A stretch of 64,000 nucleotides of DNA from Clostridiales bacterium (GCA_015056365.1 SVGM01000011.1:18887-82886); one strand, 5' to 3'. Counted from the first letter of the stretch, positions 8,811 through 17,567 are shown. Numbers and translations: made by a program. Notes: a model not told the origin generated them from the sequence alone.

Positions 8811-9824
8811 ATGGAAACCCAGATCATCACCCCCAAAAAAACGATCTTCTCCGGCATTCAGCCCTCCGGCACCCTGACGCTGGGCAACTATATCGGCGCG
8901 CTGCGAAACTTCACCCTTTTGCAGGATGAATACAACTGCATCTACTGCGTGGTGGACATGCATGCCATCACCGTGCGCCAGAACCCCGCCGACCTGCGCC
9001 GCCGCTGCCTGGAGCTGGCCGCCACCTACATTGCCTGCGGCCTGGATCCCAAAAAGAACATCATCTACTGCCAGAGCCACGTCAGCGGCCATGCCGAACT
9101 GAGCTGGATCCTGAACTGTTATACCTACATGGGCGAGCTCAACCGCATGACCCAGTACAAGGACAAGTCCGCCAAGCACGCCGACAACATCAACGCCGGT
9201 CTGTTCACCTATCCCGTACTGATGGCTGCTGACATCCTGCTCTATCAGGCGGATCTGGTGCCCATCGGCGCAGACCAGAAGCAGCACCTGGAGCTGACCC
9301 GCGACATCGCCCAGCGCTTCAACGGCGTCTACGGCGACGTGTTCACCGTGCCCGAGGGCTACTTCGGCAAGGTGGGCAGCCGCGTGATGAGCCTGCAGGA
9401 TCCCACCCGCAAGATGAGCAAGTCCGACCCCGAGGATTGCTACATCGCCATCCTTGACCCCGCCGACGTGATCCGCCGCAAGGTGAAGCGCGCCGTCACC
9501 GACAGCGACGCCGAGATCCGCTTCGATCCGGAAAACAAGCCCGGCGTCAGCAACCTGCTGTCCATCATCGCCGCCATGACCGGCGACAGCATAGAAAACG
9601 TGGTCAACGACCTGTCCGGCCAGGGCTACGGCGCCCTTAAGAACCGCGTCAGCGACTGCATCATTGAGACCTTGACCCCCATCCAGGAGGAGCACAAGCG
9701 CCTCATGGCCGACAAGGCCTACCTGCAGGGCATCCTGGACGAGAACGCCCAGCGCGCCAACGCTATCGCCACCCGTACCCTGCGCAAAGTCCAGAAGAAG
9801 ATCGGCTTCGCTGCCAGAGGCTGA
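8811..9824 (+). CDS. trpS: Tryptophanyl-tRNA synthetase
   Basis: A 337-residue class Ic aminoacyl-tRNA synthetase that charges tRNA-Trp. The HIGH-like signature is PSGTLTLGNYIG (~15-26) and the KMSKS loop is KMSKSD (~201-206); the GADQKQHLELTRDIA segment binds Trp/ATP. AAAGGAGG precedes the ATG. Length is normal for the bacterial enzyme. I found no T-box in the 174-bp upstream region, so transcription attenuation by tRNA-Trp is not supported here. Confidence 0.97.
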   Translation: METQIITPKKTIFSGIQPSGTLTLGNYIGALRNFTLLQDEYNCIYCVVDMHAITVRQNPADLRRRCLELAATYIACGLDPKKNIIYCQSHVSGHAELSWILNCYTYMGELNRMTQYKDKSAKHADNINAGLFTYPVLMAADILLYQADLVPIGADQKQHLELTRDIAQRFNGVYGDVFTVPEGYFGKVGSRVMSLQDPTRKMSKSDPEDCYIAILDPADVIRRKVKRAVTDSDAEIRFDPENKPGVSNLLSIIAAMTGDSIENVVNDLSGQGYGALKNRVSDCIIETLTPIQEEHKRLMADKAYLQGILDENAQRANAIATRTLRKVQKKIGFAARG

Positions 9825-9872
9825 CCAGGGGGTGACCCCCTGGACCCCCGGACCGCGCCCTATGGGGCGCGG
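9825..9872. repeat. Palindromic modules after trpS
   Basis: Two adjacent perfect stem-loops: CCAGGGGG/CCCCCTGG (9825-9843) and CCGCGCCC/GGGCGCGG (9853-9872). They directly follow the trpS stop and lack a T-run. They belong to the same style of palindromic module seen at 10302, 19272, 48197 and 51508. Confidence 0.7.
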
Positions 9873-10016
9873 GGGTTGGGTGATAGAACGGGTTGTTGAC
9901 TAAAGCAACCGCCGGTCGGGATACGGCCCTCCCGGCTGTCTCCGGGGAGGGAATGCCTTCCTGCCGGGGCCGAGCGATTCCCAAGCTTGAAAGGCATTTT
10001 CTATCCAAACAACATT

Positions 10017-10053
10017 AAAGGCAAGGTGCCAATGCAGCACCTTGCCTTTTTTT
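10017..10053 (+). terminator. Rho-independent terminator (trpS side), repeat copy 1
   Basis: AAGGCAAGGTGC pairs perfectly with GCACCTTGCCTT and is followed by seven T residues. The left flank is A-rich only weakly (TTAAAG), so the plus strand is the better-supported direction. Confidence 0.8.
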
Positions 10054-10192
10054 GATTTTACGAAGAAACCAATCGGCCTGTCCACTTACAACCCCGCAGT
10101 CAACAGTGTAAACCCCGGCGAAAGGAAATGCCTTCCCGCATGGGCCAAATCATTCCCAAGCTTGAAAGGCATTTTTCTACCCAAACAGCATA

Positions 10193-10227
10193 AAAGGCAA
10201 GGTGCCCATGCAGCACCTTGCCTTTTT
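10193..10227 (+). terminator. Rho-independent terminator, repeat copy 2
   Basis: A second copy of the same AAGGCAAGGTGC/GCACCTTGCCTT hairpin followed by TTTTT, inside the second ~175-bp repeat. Confidence 0.75.
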
Positions 10228-10301
10228 CGATTTTGATTTTACGAACAAACCAACCGGCCTGTCCATTTACAACCCCGCAGTCAATAATGCAAGCCCGACT
10301 C

Positions 10302-10375
10302 CTGCGCCGTGAAACGGCGCAGTATGTGGGTCCAGGGCCTCAGGCCCTGGCGGGATCCAAGGGCAAAGCCCTTGG
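10302..10375. repeat. Cluster of palindromic modules downstream of the nucleoside ABC operon
   Basis: Three perfect stem-loops in succession: CTGCGCCGT/ACGGCGCAG (10302-10322), CCAGGGCC/GGCCCTGG (10332-10350) and CCAAGGGC/GCCCTTGG (10357-10375). They lie just past the stop at 10404 of the minus-strand operon. The last module recurs near 19272, 48467, 48720 and 48974. Confidence 0.75.
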
Positions 10376-10403
10376 CCTAATACAGGGGCAGCACCCTGCC
10401 ACA

Positions 10404-11384
10404 TCACCGCTCCTCGCGGAAATACGGCAGACCCAGCGCGGCGGGAGGCTGATCCTCGCGCTTTTTGCGAAGGGAGGTAATGACCAGCACGATGATGGTG
10501 ACCAGATAGGGCAGGGCGCGGAAGACCTCCAGGGCATGACGGCTGAGGCCGCCGATGTACAAGTAAAGGATGCACAGGCCGCCGAAGAGCCAGCTGCCCC
10601 AGATGACGTTCAGGGGACGCCAGCGAGCGAAGATAACCAGCGCCACAGCCAGCCAGCCCAGATCGCCGAAGCCGTTGTTGTTCCAGCCGCCGGTGGAGTA
10701 ATCCATGACGAAGTACAAGCCGCCCAGACCAGCGATCATGCCGCCGATGATGGTAGCCATGTACTTGTAGCGGTTCACGTTGATGCCGGCAGCGTCGGCG
10801 GTAGCGGCGCTTTCACCAACGGAGCGCAGGTTCAGGCCGGGGCGGGACTTGTAGAGGAACCAGTGCAGTACGATGGTGATGAGGATGCCGCCATACACCA
10901 ACGCACCGTAGCCGAAGAGCAGCTCGCCAACCACGGGCAGATCGCTCAGGAAGGGGATCTTGGCGCGGAAGAGGCCGGAGGTAGCAGCGGTGGAGATCTG
11001 ACCCACGCCGCCGGCCATGGTGCTCAGGCTGCCGCCGAAGAAGTTGCCGAAGCCGACGCCGAAGGTGGTCAGCGCCAGACCGGTCACGTTCTGGTTGGCG
11101 CGGAGGCTGATGGTGAGCACGGAGTAGATCAGCGCGCCCAGACCGGAGAACAGCAGCGCGCACAGCAGGCTCAGGACCACGCCCACAATGGGGACGGGGG
11201 TTTCTACGGCGCGCTCATAGAGGAACGCTCCCATCAGGCCGCCGATGCCGCCCATGTACATCATGCCGGGCACGCCCAGGTTCAGGTTGCCGCTCTTTTC
11301 GGTGAGAATTTCGCCGTTGGCGCCGTAGAGGATGGTCATGCCCATGGTGAATGCTTTGGAGAGAAATGTCAGCCAAATGTTCAT
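10404..11384 (-). CDS. ABC transporter permease, nucleoside/BMP type (NupQ-like)
   Basis: A 326-residue integral membrane permease with about eight to nine hydrophobic segments, of the branched-chain/BMP-type family (COG1079, NupQ/YufQ of Bacillus). The N-terminus reads GANGEILTEKSGNLNLGVPGMM, the family signature that contacts the ATPase, and a later SVGESAATADAAGINVNRYKY segment matches the EAA-like loop. It overlaps the upstream permease by 4 nt (start 11384, previous stop at 11381). Third gene of the ATPase-permease-permease operon; substrate is probably a nucleoside or a related small molecule. Confidence 0.88.
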   Translation of the reverse strand: MNIWLTFLSKAFTMGMTILYGANGEILTEKSGNLNLGVPGMMYMGGIGGLMGAFLYERAVETPVPIVGVVLSLLCALLFSGLGALIYSVLTISLRANQNVTGLALTTFGVGFGNFFGGSLSTMAGGVGQISTAATSGLFRAKIPFLSDLPVVGELLFGYGALVYGGILITIVLHWFLYKSRPGLNLRSVGESAATADAAGINVNRYKYMATIIGGMIAGLGGLYFVMDYSTGGWNNNGFGDLGWLAVALVIFARWRPLNVIWGSWLFGGLCILYLYIGGLSRHALEVFRALPYLVTIIVLVITSLRKKREDQPPAALGLPYFREER

Positions 11385-12505
11385 GCCTTCACGACCTCCT
11401 CTGTATGCTTGCGGGAGCGGAACTCCAGGCGATAGTTGATGAAAAATTCACAACCGAGAATAAAGAACAGGATGATACCGGTCAAAATCTCGCTGGCGCT
11501 TTCGCTGAGGTTAAAGTCGGTAGCGATCTGACTGCTGCCGCGCTCCATGAACACCAGGAAGAACGCCACCACGATCATGGCGAAGGGGTTCAGCTTACCA
11601 AGCCATGCCACCGTAATGGCAGTAAAGCCGCGGCCGCCGGCCAGACCGGTGGAGATGGTATGGCCCACATCGCCTGCCAGCAGGAAGCCGCACACGCCCG
11701 CGATAGCGCCGGAGAGCGCCATGGTGCGCATGATAACCTTGCTTACGTTGATGCCGCTGTAGCGGGCGGTGTTCTCGCTTTCGCCCACCACAGCGATCTC
11801 GTAGCCTTGCTTGGTATAGCGCATATAGAAGTACAGCGCCACAGCGATGAACAGCACCAAAGAGATGGTGAGCAGGTATTTGTTACCGGCGATGTTGGGC
11901 AGCCAGACGGCCTTGTCCAGCGAGCCCACTTTGTTGGAGCCCTTGGGGTTTTCCCAGAAGATGATGCAGAAGGTGACCACCTGGGTGGCTACGTAGTTCA
12001 TCATCAGGGTGAACAGGGTCTCGTTGGTGTTCCATCTGGCCTTAAAGAAGGCGGGGATGATGCCCCAGATCGCGCCCAGCAGGATGCCGGCCAGCGCCAT
12101 CAGGGTATACAGCAGCACCGGGGGCAGTCCCTTGCCGTAAATCATCACGGCGGCGGTACCCAGCGCACCCATCAGCACCTGACCTTCCGCGCCGATGTTC
12201 CAAAAGCGCATACGGAAGGCAGGCAGAATGGCCAGACCCACGCACAGCAGCACCGCTGCGTCACGGAAGGTGACCCACATGCGGCGGTTGGTGCCCATGG
12301 CGCCGTCCCAGATGCCGGCGTATACCTGCAGGGGGTTCAGCGCCGTCTTGCCGGGGATCATGCTGGTGAGCAGCACGATCACGCCGCCGCACACCACCAG
12401 CGCCAGCACCACGGCGATCAGGCGGATCAGCATGCTCTTCCAAAAGGGCATGGGATCCCGCTTAACGATGTGCATCAAAGGTTCCCGTACCTTCGGATTA
12501 CTCAT
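11381..12505 (-). CDS. ABC transporter permease, nucleoside/BMP type (NupP-like)
   Basis: A 374-residue permease of COG4603 (NupP/YufP). After a short cytoplasmic N-terminus it has multiple hydrophobic helices; family segments include FRMRFWNIGAEGQVLMGALG (~100) and VVGESENTARYSGINVSKV, the ATPase-contacting loop. It overlaps the ATPase gene by 8 nt upstream and the second permease by 4 nt downstream, so the three are one translational unit. Together they form the membrane part of a nucleoside-type importer. Confidence 0.88.
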   Translation of the reverse strand: MSNPKVREPLMHIVKRDPMPFWKSMLIRLIAVVLALVVCGGVIVLLTSMIPGKTALNPLQVYAGIWDGAMGTNRRMWVTFRDAAVLLCVGLAILPAFRMRFWNIGAEGQVLMGALGTAAVMIYGKGLPPVLLYTLMALAGILLGAIWGIIPAFFKARWNTNETLFTLMMNYVATQVVTFCIIFWENPKGSNKVGSLDKAVWLPNIAGNKYLLTISLVLFIAVALYFYMRYTKQGYEIAVVGESENTARYSGINVSKVIMRTMALSGAIAGVCGFLLAGDVGHTISTGLAGGRGFTAITVAWLGKLNPFAMIVVAFFLVFMERGSSQIATDFNLSESASEILTGIILFFILGCEFFINYRLEFRSRKHTEEVVKA

Positions 12506-14039
12506 TGGCAGCCACCTCCTCCGCGATACTGCTGGATTTGGTCATCAACAGACCGATCTCTTCCTTGGTTGCGGTGCGTCCGTCCACGATACCGGTAATG
12601 CGGCCGCCGCTGAGTACCATGATTCTGTCGCACAGAGCCAGCAGCACGTCCAGGTCCTCACCCACGCAGATGACGGCTGCGCCGTTCTTTTTCTGCTCAT
12701 TGAGCAGGCGGTAGATGGTATGGGAGGAATGGATATCCAGACCGCGCACGGGATACGCCACCATCAACACCCGGGGGCGGGAGGCGATCTCGCGGCCCAC
12801 CAGCACCTTTTGTACGTTACCGCCGCTCATACGGCCCACAGGCGCATCCGGACCGGGGGTGACGATGCTCAGCTCCCGGATGATCCGCTCGGACATCTCC
12901 ATGGGCTTTTTGCGGCGGAGCAGACCGCCGAAGCCATCCCGGTAGGTACGGAGCATCATATTGTCGGTGGTGCCCATGGCCGCCACCAGACCCATGCCCA
13001 GGCGATCTTCAGGGACAAAGCTCAGACGCACGCCAAATTGGCGGATCTCCTCGGGGGTATGGTGGGTCAGCTCCACCCAGTCGCGGGTCTTGGGCTTGTA
13101 GAGGATGCTGCCCTCGGTGACCGCCTGCAGACCGGCGATGCTTTCCAGCAGCTCGCGCTGGCCGCTGCCCGCAATGCCGGCAATGCCAAGGATCTCGCCG
13201 CTGTAGCATTCAAAGCTGGCGTCCTTCAGCACGGTCAGGCCTTCCCGGTTGATGCAGTTCACGCCTTCCATCTTCAGGCGCAGCTGCTGGTTCTCCGGCT
13301 CGGGCCGCTCGATATCCAGCACCACCTTTTCGCCTACCATCATTTCGGTCAGGCTCATTTCAGTGGCGGAGGCGGTCTCCACGGTGCCGATGCTCATACC
13401 CTTGCGCAGAACCGCGACCCGGTCGCTCAGGGCCAGCACCTCGTGGAGCTTGTGAGTGATGATAATGATCGAATGCCCCTGATCGCGCATGTTGCGCAAA
13501 ACAGTGAACAGCTTGTCCGTCTCCTGGGGGGTGAGCACGGCGGTGGGCTCGTCCAGAATGAGGATATTCGCGCCGCGGTAGAGCATCTTGACGATCTCCA
13601 CCGTCTGCTTCTGGCTGACGCTCATCTCGTAGATCTTCTTGCTGAGGTCAATCTCAAAGCCGTACTTATCCGTCAGCGCCTGAATATCGGCGGTGATCTT
13701 CTTCATGTCCAGCCGCAGCTTGCCCGGCAGGCCAAGAATGATATTCTCCGCAGCGGTCAGCACATCCACCAGCTTGAAGTGCTGATGAATCATGCCGATG
13801 CCCAGCTCAAAGGCGTCCCTGGGGGAACGGATGACTACTTCCTGGCCATCGACGAAGATCTGGCCTTCGTCCGGGTAGTAGATGCCCGCCAGCATGTTCA
13901 TCAGCGTGGTCTTGCCGCTGCCGTTTTCGCCCAGCACAGACAGGATCTCGCCTTTCTGTACGACGAAATCCACGTTTTCATTGGCGACGACCTTACCAAA
14001 GCGCTTGGTAATGCCGCGCATTTCGATCATTGGGGTCAA
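12498..14039 (-). CDS. ABC transporter ATP-binding protein, duplicated NBD (NupO-like)
   Basis: About 513 residues with two fused nucleotide-binding domains. NBD1 has Walker A GENGSGKTT (~35-43), signature-loop sequence MSVSQKQTVEI and LILDEPTAVL. NBD2 has the altered P-loop GIAGSGQREL (~285), signature MSGGNVQKV and a Walker B-equivalent with weak acidity, as usual for this family. COG3845, partner of NupP/NupQ. Start choice: GGAGG (minus strand, ~14048-14052) is 8 nt from a TTG at 14039; a GTG at 14048 overlaps that site and the ATG at 14030 lies too far. No BMP-family lipoprotein gene is adjacent, unlike classical nup/bmp operons. Confidence 0.87.
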   Translation of the reverse strand: MTPMIEMRGITKRFGKVVANENVDFVVQKGEILSVLGENGSGKTTLMNMLAGIYYPDEGQIFVDGQEVVIRSPRDAFELGIGMIHQHFKLVDVLTAAENIILGLPGKLRLDMKKITADIQALTDKYGFEIDLSKKIYEMSVSQKQTVEIVKMLYRGANILILDEPTAVLTPQETDKLFTVLRNMRDQGHSIIIITHKLHEVLALSDRVAVLRKGMSIGTVETASATEMSLTEMMVGEKVVLDIERPEPENQQLRLKMEGVNCINREGLTVLKDASFECYSGEILGIAGIAGSGQRELLESIAGLQAVTEGSILYKPKTRDWVELTHHTPEEIRQFGVRLSFVPEDRLGMGLVAAMGTTDNMMLRTYRDGFGGLLRRKKPMEMSERIIRELSIVTPGPDAPVGRMSGGNVQKVLVGREIASRPRVLMVAYPVRGLDIHSSHTIYRLLNEQKKNGAAVICVGEDLDVLLALCDRIMVLSGGRITGIVDGRTATKEEIGLLMTKSSSIAEEVAANE

Positions 14040-14090
14040 TGGGAACACCTCCGTAGCGATGGGTGCGTTGGGGTATCAAAAACTATGATC

Positions 14091-14120
14091 ACTATACACG
14101 AAAATCATAGGGCATGTAAA
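14091..14120 (-). promoter_or_regulatory. Promoter of the nucleoside-type ABC operon
   Basis: Minus strand TTTACA (14115-14120), 18-bp spacer, TATAGT (14091-14096), about 50 nt upstream of the first gene. Confidence 0.6.
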
Positions 14121-14181
14121 GAAATTTGGGTGAAATGTTCGGGAAATGTTATATGGTGTAAACAATGAAAAAACGCCTGCT

Positions 14182-14211
14182 TTGACATACCCTTATCCGT
14201 TATGCTATGCT
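14182..14211 (+). promoter_or_regulatory. Promoter of the small membrane protein gene
   Basis: TTGACA (14182-14187), 18-bp spacer, TATGCT (14206-14211), 38 bp before the ATG at 14250; divergent from the ABC operon promoter. Confidence 0.6.
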
Positions 14212-14249
14212 GGTCATGCGATCCAACAATAGGATACAGGAGGCTGCAT

Positions 14250-14495
14250 ATGAAAAACAAGAATACTCATGCCACCCTGCTGGTACTGGTGGGCGGTTAC
14301 ATCCTTTATATTGCCTATATGCTCTTTGACAAGATGCGCAGCGGCGCCCAGGAGATGCCGCCGGCGCTCAACATCGCCGCCATCGCGTTCTTTGCGCTGG
14401 CAGGCTTGGGCGTGCTGCTGTACGCGTGGAAGACCTGGCGCAAGGACGACAAGGCGGACAAGGAAGGCCCGGAGCAGGAGGATCAGATAAAATAA
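14250..14495 (+). CDS. Small two-helix membrane protein of unknown function
   Basis: An 81-residue protein with two hydrophobic segments (about residues 8-22 and 38-60) separated by a short polar loop (DKMRSGAQEMPPA), and a highly charged C-terminal tail (KDDKADKEGPEQEDQ). It begins at the ATG preceded by ACAGGAGGC. I do not recognise the family. It is a single-gene unit with its own promoter and a strong terminator immediately after, divergent from the nucleoside ABC operon and upstream of the monosaccharide ABC operon. Confidence 0.75.
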   Translation: MKNKNTHATLLVLVGGYILYIAYMLFDKMRSGAQEMPPALNIAAIAFFALAGLGVLLYAWKTWRKDDKADKEGPEQEDQIK

Positions 14496-14548
14496 GCAAA
14501 TCGCCTGCTTTGGGGTGAAGGATTGCGGAAATTCGCCTGCATGAAGGG

Positions 14549-14586
14549 ACGATCCATGGCTGCTGACAGCCGTGGGTCGTCTTTTT
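14549..14586 (+). terminator. Rho-independent terminator after the small membrane protein gene
   Basis: ACGATCCATGGCTG pairs with CAGCCGTGGGTCGT across a CTGA loop (two G-U pairs), followed by CTTTTT. Confidence 0.85.
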
Positions 14587-14649
14587 GCGTCAGCGCTTCG
14601 TCTATATCACAAAAAAGATCATGAAAAGAAAAATAGGATATATAGGTGG

Positions 14650-14666
14650 TGAAAACGTTTTTTTCA
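14650..14666. promoter_or_regulatory. Candidate LacI/CcpA-type operator upstream of chvE
   Basis: TGAAAACGTTTTTTTCA lies about 65 bp upstream of the -35 box. It resembles cre/LacI operators (TGNAANCG half) but the second half is imperfect. Weak support. Confidence 0.35.
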
Positions 14667-14730
14667 AGGGTTTACAAGCACGTCTTTTGTCGGAAACGGT
14701 CACCCTTACCAATTTTCCTTACAAAACCCA

Positions 14731-14759
14731 TTTACAAATGGGGGTTGGTTGTGTATAAT
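14731..14759 (+). promoter_or_regulatory. Promoter of the chvE-mmsA-mmsB operon
   Basis: TTTACA (14731-14736), 17-bp spacer and a consensus TATAAT (14754-14759), 47 bp upstream of the chvE ATG. Confidence 0.8.
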
Positions 14760-14806
14760 GCTTGCAGAACTTTTCGCAAATTCATAAAAAAGGAGTTGTA
14801 TTTCGC

Positions 14807-15913
14807 ATGAAAAAGTTCGTATCTCTGTTCCTTGCTCTGGTTATGGTTCTGAGCATGTTCGCCGTGGCGACCGCTGAAACCGAAACCAAGAAGGTCGGTA
14901 TCTCCATGCCCACCCAGTCCCTCGAGCGCTGGAATCGCGACGGTTCCTACCTGAAGGAAGAGTTTGAGAAGGCTGGCTTCGAAGCTGTCCTGACCTACTC
15001 CGACAACGACGCTGGCCGTCAGGTCAACGACATTCAGAACATGCTGGCTGACGGCGTTGACGTTCTCGTCATCTCTGCCATCGATGACGGCGCTCTGAAC
15101 ACCGTTATGGACGAAGCTGCTGAGCTGGGCGTGCCCGTCGTCGCTTACGACCGCCTCATCTCCAACGACGCCGTGTCCTACTACGTATCTTTCGACAACT
15201 ACACCGTCGGCGTGCTGCAGGGCCAGTATGTTGAGACCGCTCTGGATCTGGCTAACGCCGGTGACAAGGTGTACAACATCGAGTTCACCGCTGGTGACCC
15301 CGCTGACACCAACGCCACCTACTTCTTCAACGGTGCTTTCGACACCCTGAAGCCCTACATCGACGCTGGCACCCTGAACGTTGTGTCCGGCCAGACTGAG
15401 TTCCAGCAGGTTGCTACCGCTCAGTGGAACACCGACAACGCTCTCAACCGCGCTCAGACCGTGCTGTCCTCCTTCTATGCTGATGGCACCGTGCTGGATG
15501 TGTGGCTGTGCTCCAACGACTCCACCGCTCTGGGCGTTGCTCAGGCCATCGAGTCCGACTATGCTGGCACCAACCCCATCATCGTGACCGGTCAGGACGG
15601 CGACGTTGCCAACCTGGCTAACATCGTGGATGGCAAGCAGACCATGACCGTTTACAAGAACGTTGCTGACGAAGCCGTTGTTACTCTGTCTCTGGTTCAG
15701 GCCATGTTCGCTGGCGACGTGGACGGCGCTGCTCTGGCTGCTTCCTTCGGCGTGCCCTGCGCTTACGACACCGAGTCCTACGAGACCACCCCTGGCAACA
15801 AGGTTGAGTCCTTCCTGCTGGTTCCCACCACTGTGACCAAGGACAACCTCCAGTATCTGGTTGACATCGGCCTGTACGAGATGGGCGAGGATGGCTACCT
15901 GCTGGCTAAGTAA
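14807..15913 (+). CDS. chvE: Monosaccharide ABC transporter substrate-binding protein (ChvE-like)
   Basis: A 368-residue secreted binding protein. Residues 1-23 are a signal peptide (MKKFVSLFLALVMVLSMFAVATA) without an obvious lipobox Cys. The mature part is a periplasmic-binding-protein-1-like fold with VGISMPTQSLERWNRDG near its start, typical of the ChvE/xylose-binding branch. The start is the ATG preceded by AAGGAG. Codon use is strongly biased (GCT, GTT, CGT mixed with GCC/GTG), unlike the neighbours, suggesting very high expression. A hairpin terminator follows before mmsA, consistent with the binding protein being made in excess of the membrane subunits. Confidence 0.9.
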   Translation: MKKFVSLFLALVMVLSMFAVATAETETKKVGISMPTQSLERWNRDGSYLKEEFEKAGFEAVLTYSDNDAGRQVNDIQNMLADGVDVLVISAIDDGALNTVMDEAAELGVPVVAYDRLISNDAVSYYVSFDNYTVGVLQGQYVETALDLANAGDKVYNIEFTAGDPADTNATYFFNGAFDTLKPYIDAGTLNVVSGQTEFQQVATAQWNTDNALNRAQTVLSSFYADGTVLDVWLCSNDSTALGVAQAIESDYAGTNPIIVTGQDGDVANLANIVDGKQTMTVYKNVADEAVVTLSLVQAMFAGDVDGAALAASFGVPCAYDTESYETTPGNKVESFLLVPTTVTKDNLQYLVDIGLYEMGEDGYLLAK

Positions 15914-15970
15914 TCTAACAACGTCATGCTGACCCTGAGGGGTCGCTGATGAAAACAGTTACGCTGTTTG

Positions 15971-15997
15971 GGCGGGGCATAACGCCCCGCCTTTTTC
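15971..15997 (+). terminator. Intra-operon terminator between chvE and mmsA
   Basis: GGCGGGGC/GCCCCGCC with an ATAAC loop and a TTTTT tail, 57 bp after chvE and 35 bp before mmsA. No new promoter is evident between it and mmsA, so partial read-through is likely. Confidence 0.8.
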
Positions 15998-16031
15998 TTG
16001 AAAACAGCGTATTTGAAAGGGGGAAACGAAC

Positions 16032-17567
16032 TTGGCAGACATCATTCTGGAGATGAAGTCAATCACCAAGGAATTTCCTGGCGTCAAAGCGCTGGATAAC
16101 GTTAATCTGGTCGTAGAGCGGGGCGAAATCCATGCACTGATCGGTGAGAACGGTGCAGGTAAATCTACGCTGATGAACGTGCTGAGCGGTATTTATCCCT
16201 ACGGCACCTACGAAGGCGAGATCTACTACAACGGAAAGCTCTGCCAGTTCAAAACGCTGAAGGATTCCGAGGCAGAAAACATCGTGATTATCCACCAGGA
16301 GCTGGCGTTGATCCCGCTGCTCACCATCGGTGAGAATATGTTCCTGGGCAACGAATTCAAAAATAGTGCCGGCATCATCGACTGGGACAAAACCTATTCT
16401 GAGGCCGAAAAGCACATGCAGCAGGTGGGTCTGAAAGAATCCGCCCATTCGCTGATCAAGGACATCGGTACCGGCAAGCAGCAGCTGGTGGAAATTGCCA
16501 AGGCGTTCTCCAAGAACGTAAAGCTGCTGATTCTGGATGAGCCTACGTCCTCCCTCAACGACGAGGACGCCAAGATGCTGCTGGATCTTCTGATGGAGTT
16601 CAAAAAGCAGGGTCTTACTTCTATCATTATCACTCATAAGCTGAACGAGATCATTTATTGCGCCGATAAGGCCACCATCCTCCGCGACGGCGCCACCATC
16701 GAGACTTTGGTCAAGGGCGTGGACGACCTGAGCGAGGACCGCATCATCAAGGGCATGGTAGGCCGCTCCATGGACGACCGCTACCCCGAGCGTCAGCACA
16801 ATGTGCAGCCGGAAGTGGGTCTGGAAGTGAAGAACTGGACAGTCCACCATCCCCTCTACCCGGAAAAGGTGGTTGTGGATAATGTGTCCTTCAAGGTGCA
16901 TAAGGGCGAGGTTATCGGCTTCTCCGGCTTGCAGGGCGCAGGACGTACCGAGCTGGCCATGTCCATCTTCGGCAAGAGCTACGGACAGGGCATCAGCGGC
17001 GAGTTGGAGATCGGCGGTCAGCCCAAGGTGCTCAAGAGCCCCGTGGAAGCCATCCGGTCCGGTCTGGCTTATGTGACCGAGGACCGCAAAACCAACGGTC
17101 TGTTGCTCAACGAGAGCATCCGCATGAACACCACGTTGGCCCGCTTGGATAAGGTATCCAAGAACGGCATTATCGACCGGGAGAAGGAAAACATTTATGC
17201 CGAGCAGATGAAGGATGAGATGGGCACCAAGACCCCCACCATCGAGCAGAAGATCGGCAACCTGTCCGGCGGTAACCAGCAAAAGGCGCTGCTGGGCAAG
17301 TGGATGTTCACCGAGCCCGACATCCTGATTCTGGATGAGCCTACCCGCGGCATCGACGTTGGCGCAAAGTTCGATATCTACTGTCTGATCAATCAGATGG
17401 TGGAGCAGGGCAAGTGCGTCATCATGATTTCGTCCGAATTGCCCGAGCTGCTCGGTATGACCGACCGCATCTATGTTATGAACGAGGGTAAAATGCTTGC
17501 TGAGCTGGAAACGAAGGATGCGACCCAGGAAGCCATCATGGGTTACATTTTGAGAGACAGCAAGTGA
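16032..17567 (+). CDS. mmsA: Monosaccharide ABC transporter ATP-binding protein (MmsA/GguA-like)
   Basis: A 511-residue protein with two fused NBDs, as in carbohydrate CUT2 transporters. NBD1: Walker A GENGAGKST (~37-45), signature-loop segment IGTGKQQLVEIAKAF and LILDEPTSSL. NBD2: modified P-loop GLQGAGRTEL (~295), signature LSGGNQQKALLGKW and LILDEPTRGIDVG. The start is a TTG at 16032 with AAAGGGGG upstream; the next in-frame ATG would remove the first beta strand. It powers import with MmsB and the ChvE-like protein; substrates of characterised homologues include arabinose, galactose, glucose and xylose. Confidence 0.9.
   Translation: MADIILEMKSITKEFPGVKALDNVNLVVERGEIHALIGENGAGKSTLMNVLSGIYPYGTYEGEIYYNGKLCQFKTLKDSEAENIVIIHQELALIPLLTIGENMFLGNEFKNSAGIIDWDKTYSEAEKHMQQVGLKESAHSLIKDIGTGKQQLVEIAKAFSKNVKLLILDEPTSSLNDEDAKMLLDLLMEFKKQGLTSIIITHKLNEIIYCADKATILRDGATIETLVKGVDDLSEDRIIKGMVGRSMDDRYPERQHNVQPEVGLEVKNWTVHHPLYPEKVVVDNVSFKVHKGEVIGFSGLQGAGRTELAMSIFGKSYGQGISGELEIGGQPKVLKSPVEAIRSGLAYVTEDRKTNGLLLNESIRMNTTLARLDKVSKNGIIDREKENIYAEQMKDEMGTKTPTIEQKIGNLSGGNQQKALLGKWMFTEPDILILDEPTRGIDVGAKFDIYCLINQMVEQGKCVIMISSELPELLGMTDRIYVMNEGKMLAELETKDATQEAIMGYILRDSK

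Larger units (their letters stand above)
9945..10288. repeat. Two-copy intergenic repeat of about 175 bp carrying terminators
   Basis: The segment starting near 9945 (GAATGCCTTCC...) recurs near 10122 with about 85-90% identity, including the CCCAAGCTTGAAAGGCATTTT stretch, a terminator, and a tail ending ACAACCCCGCAGTCAA. No gene is encoded. It fills the 579-bp gap between trpS and the convergent ABC transporter operon. Confidence 0.8.

Noticed and set aside
14049..14181. Purine riboswitch upstream of the nucleoside-type ABC operon
   Set aside because: The leader is only about 50 nt from the promoter and lacks the purine aptamer loops.
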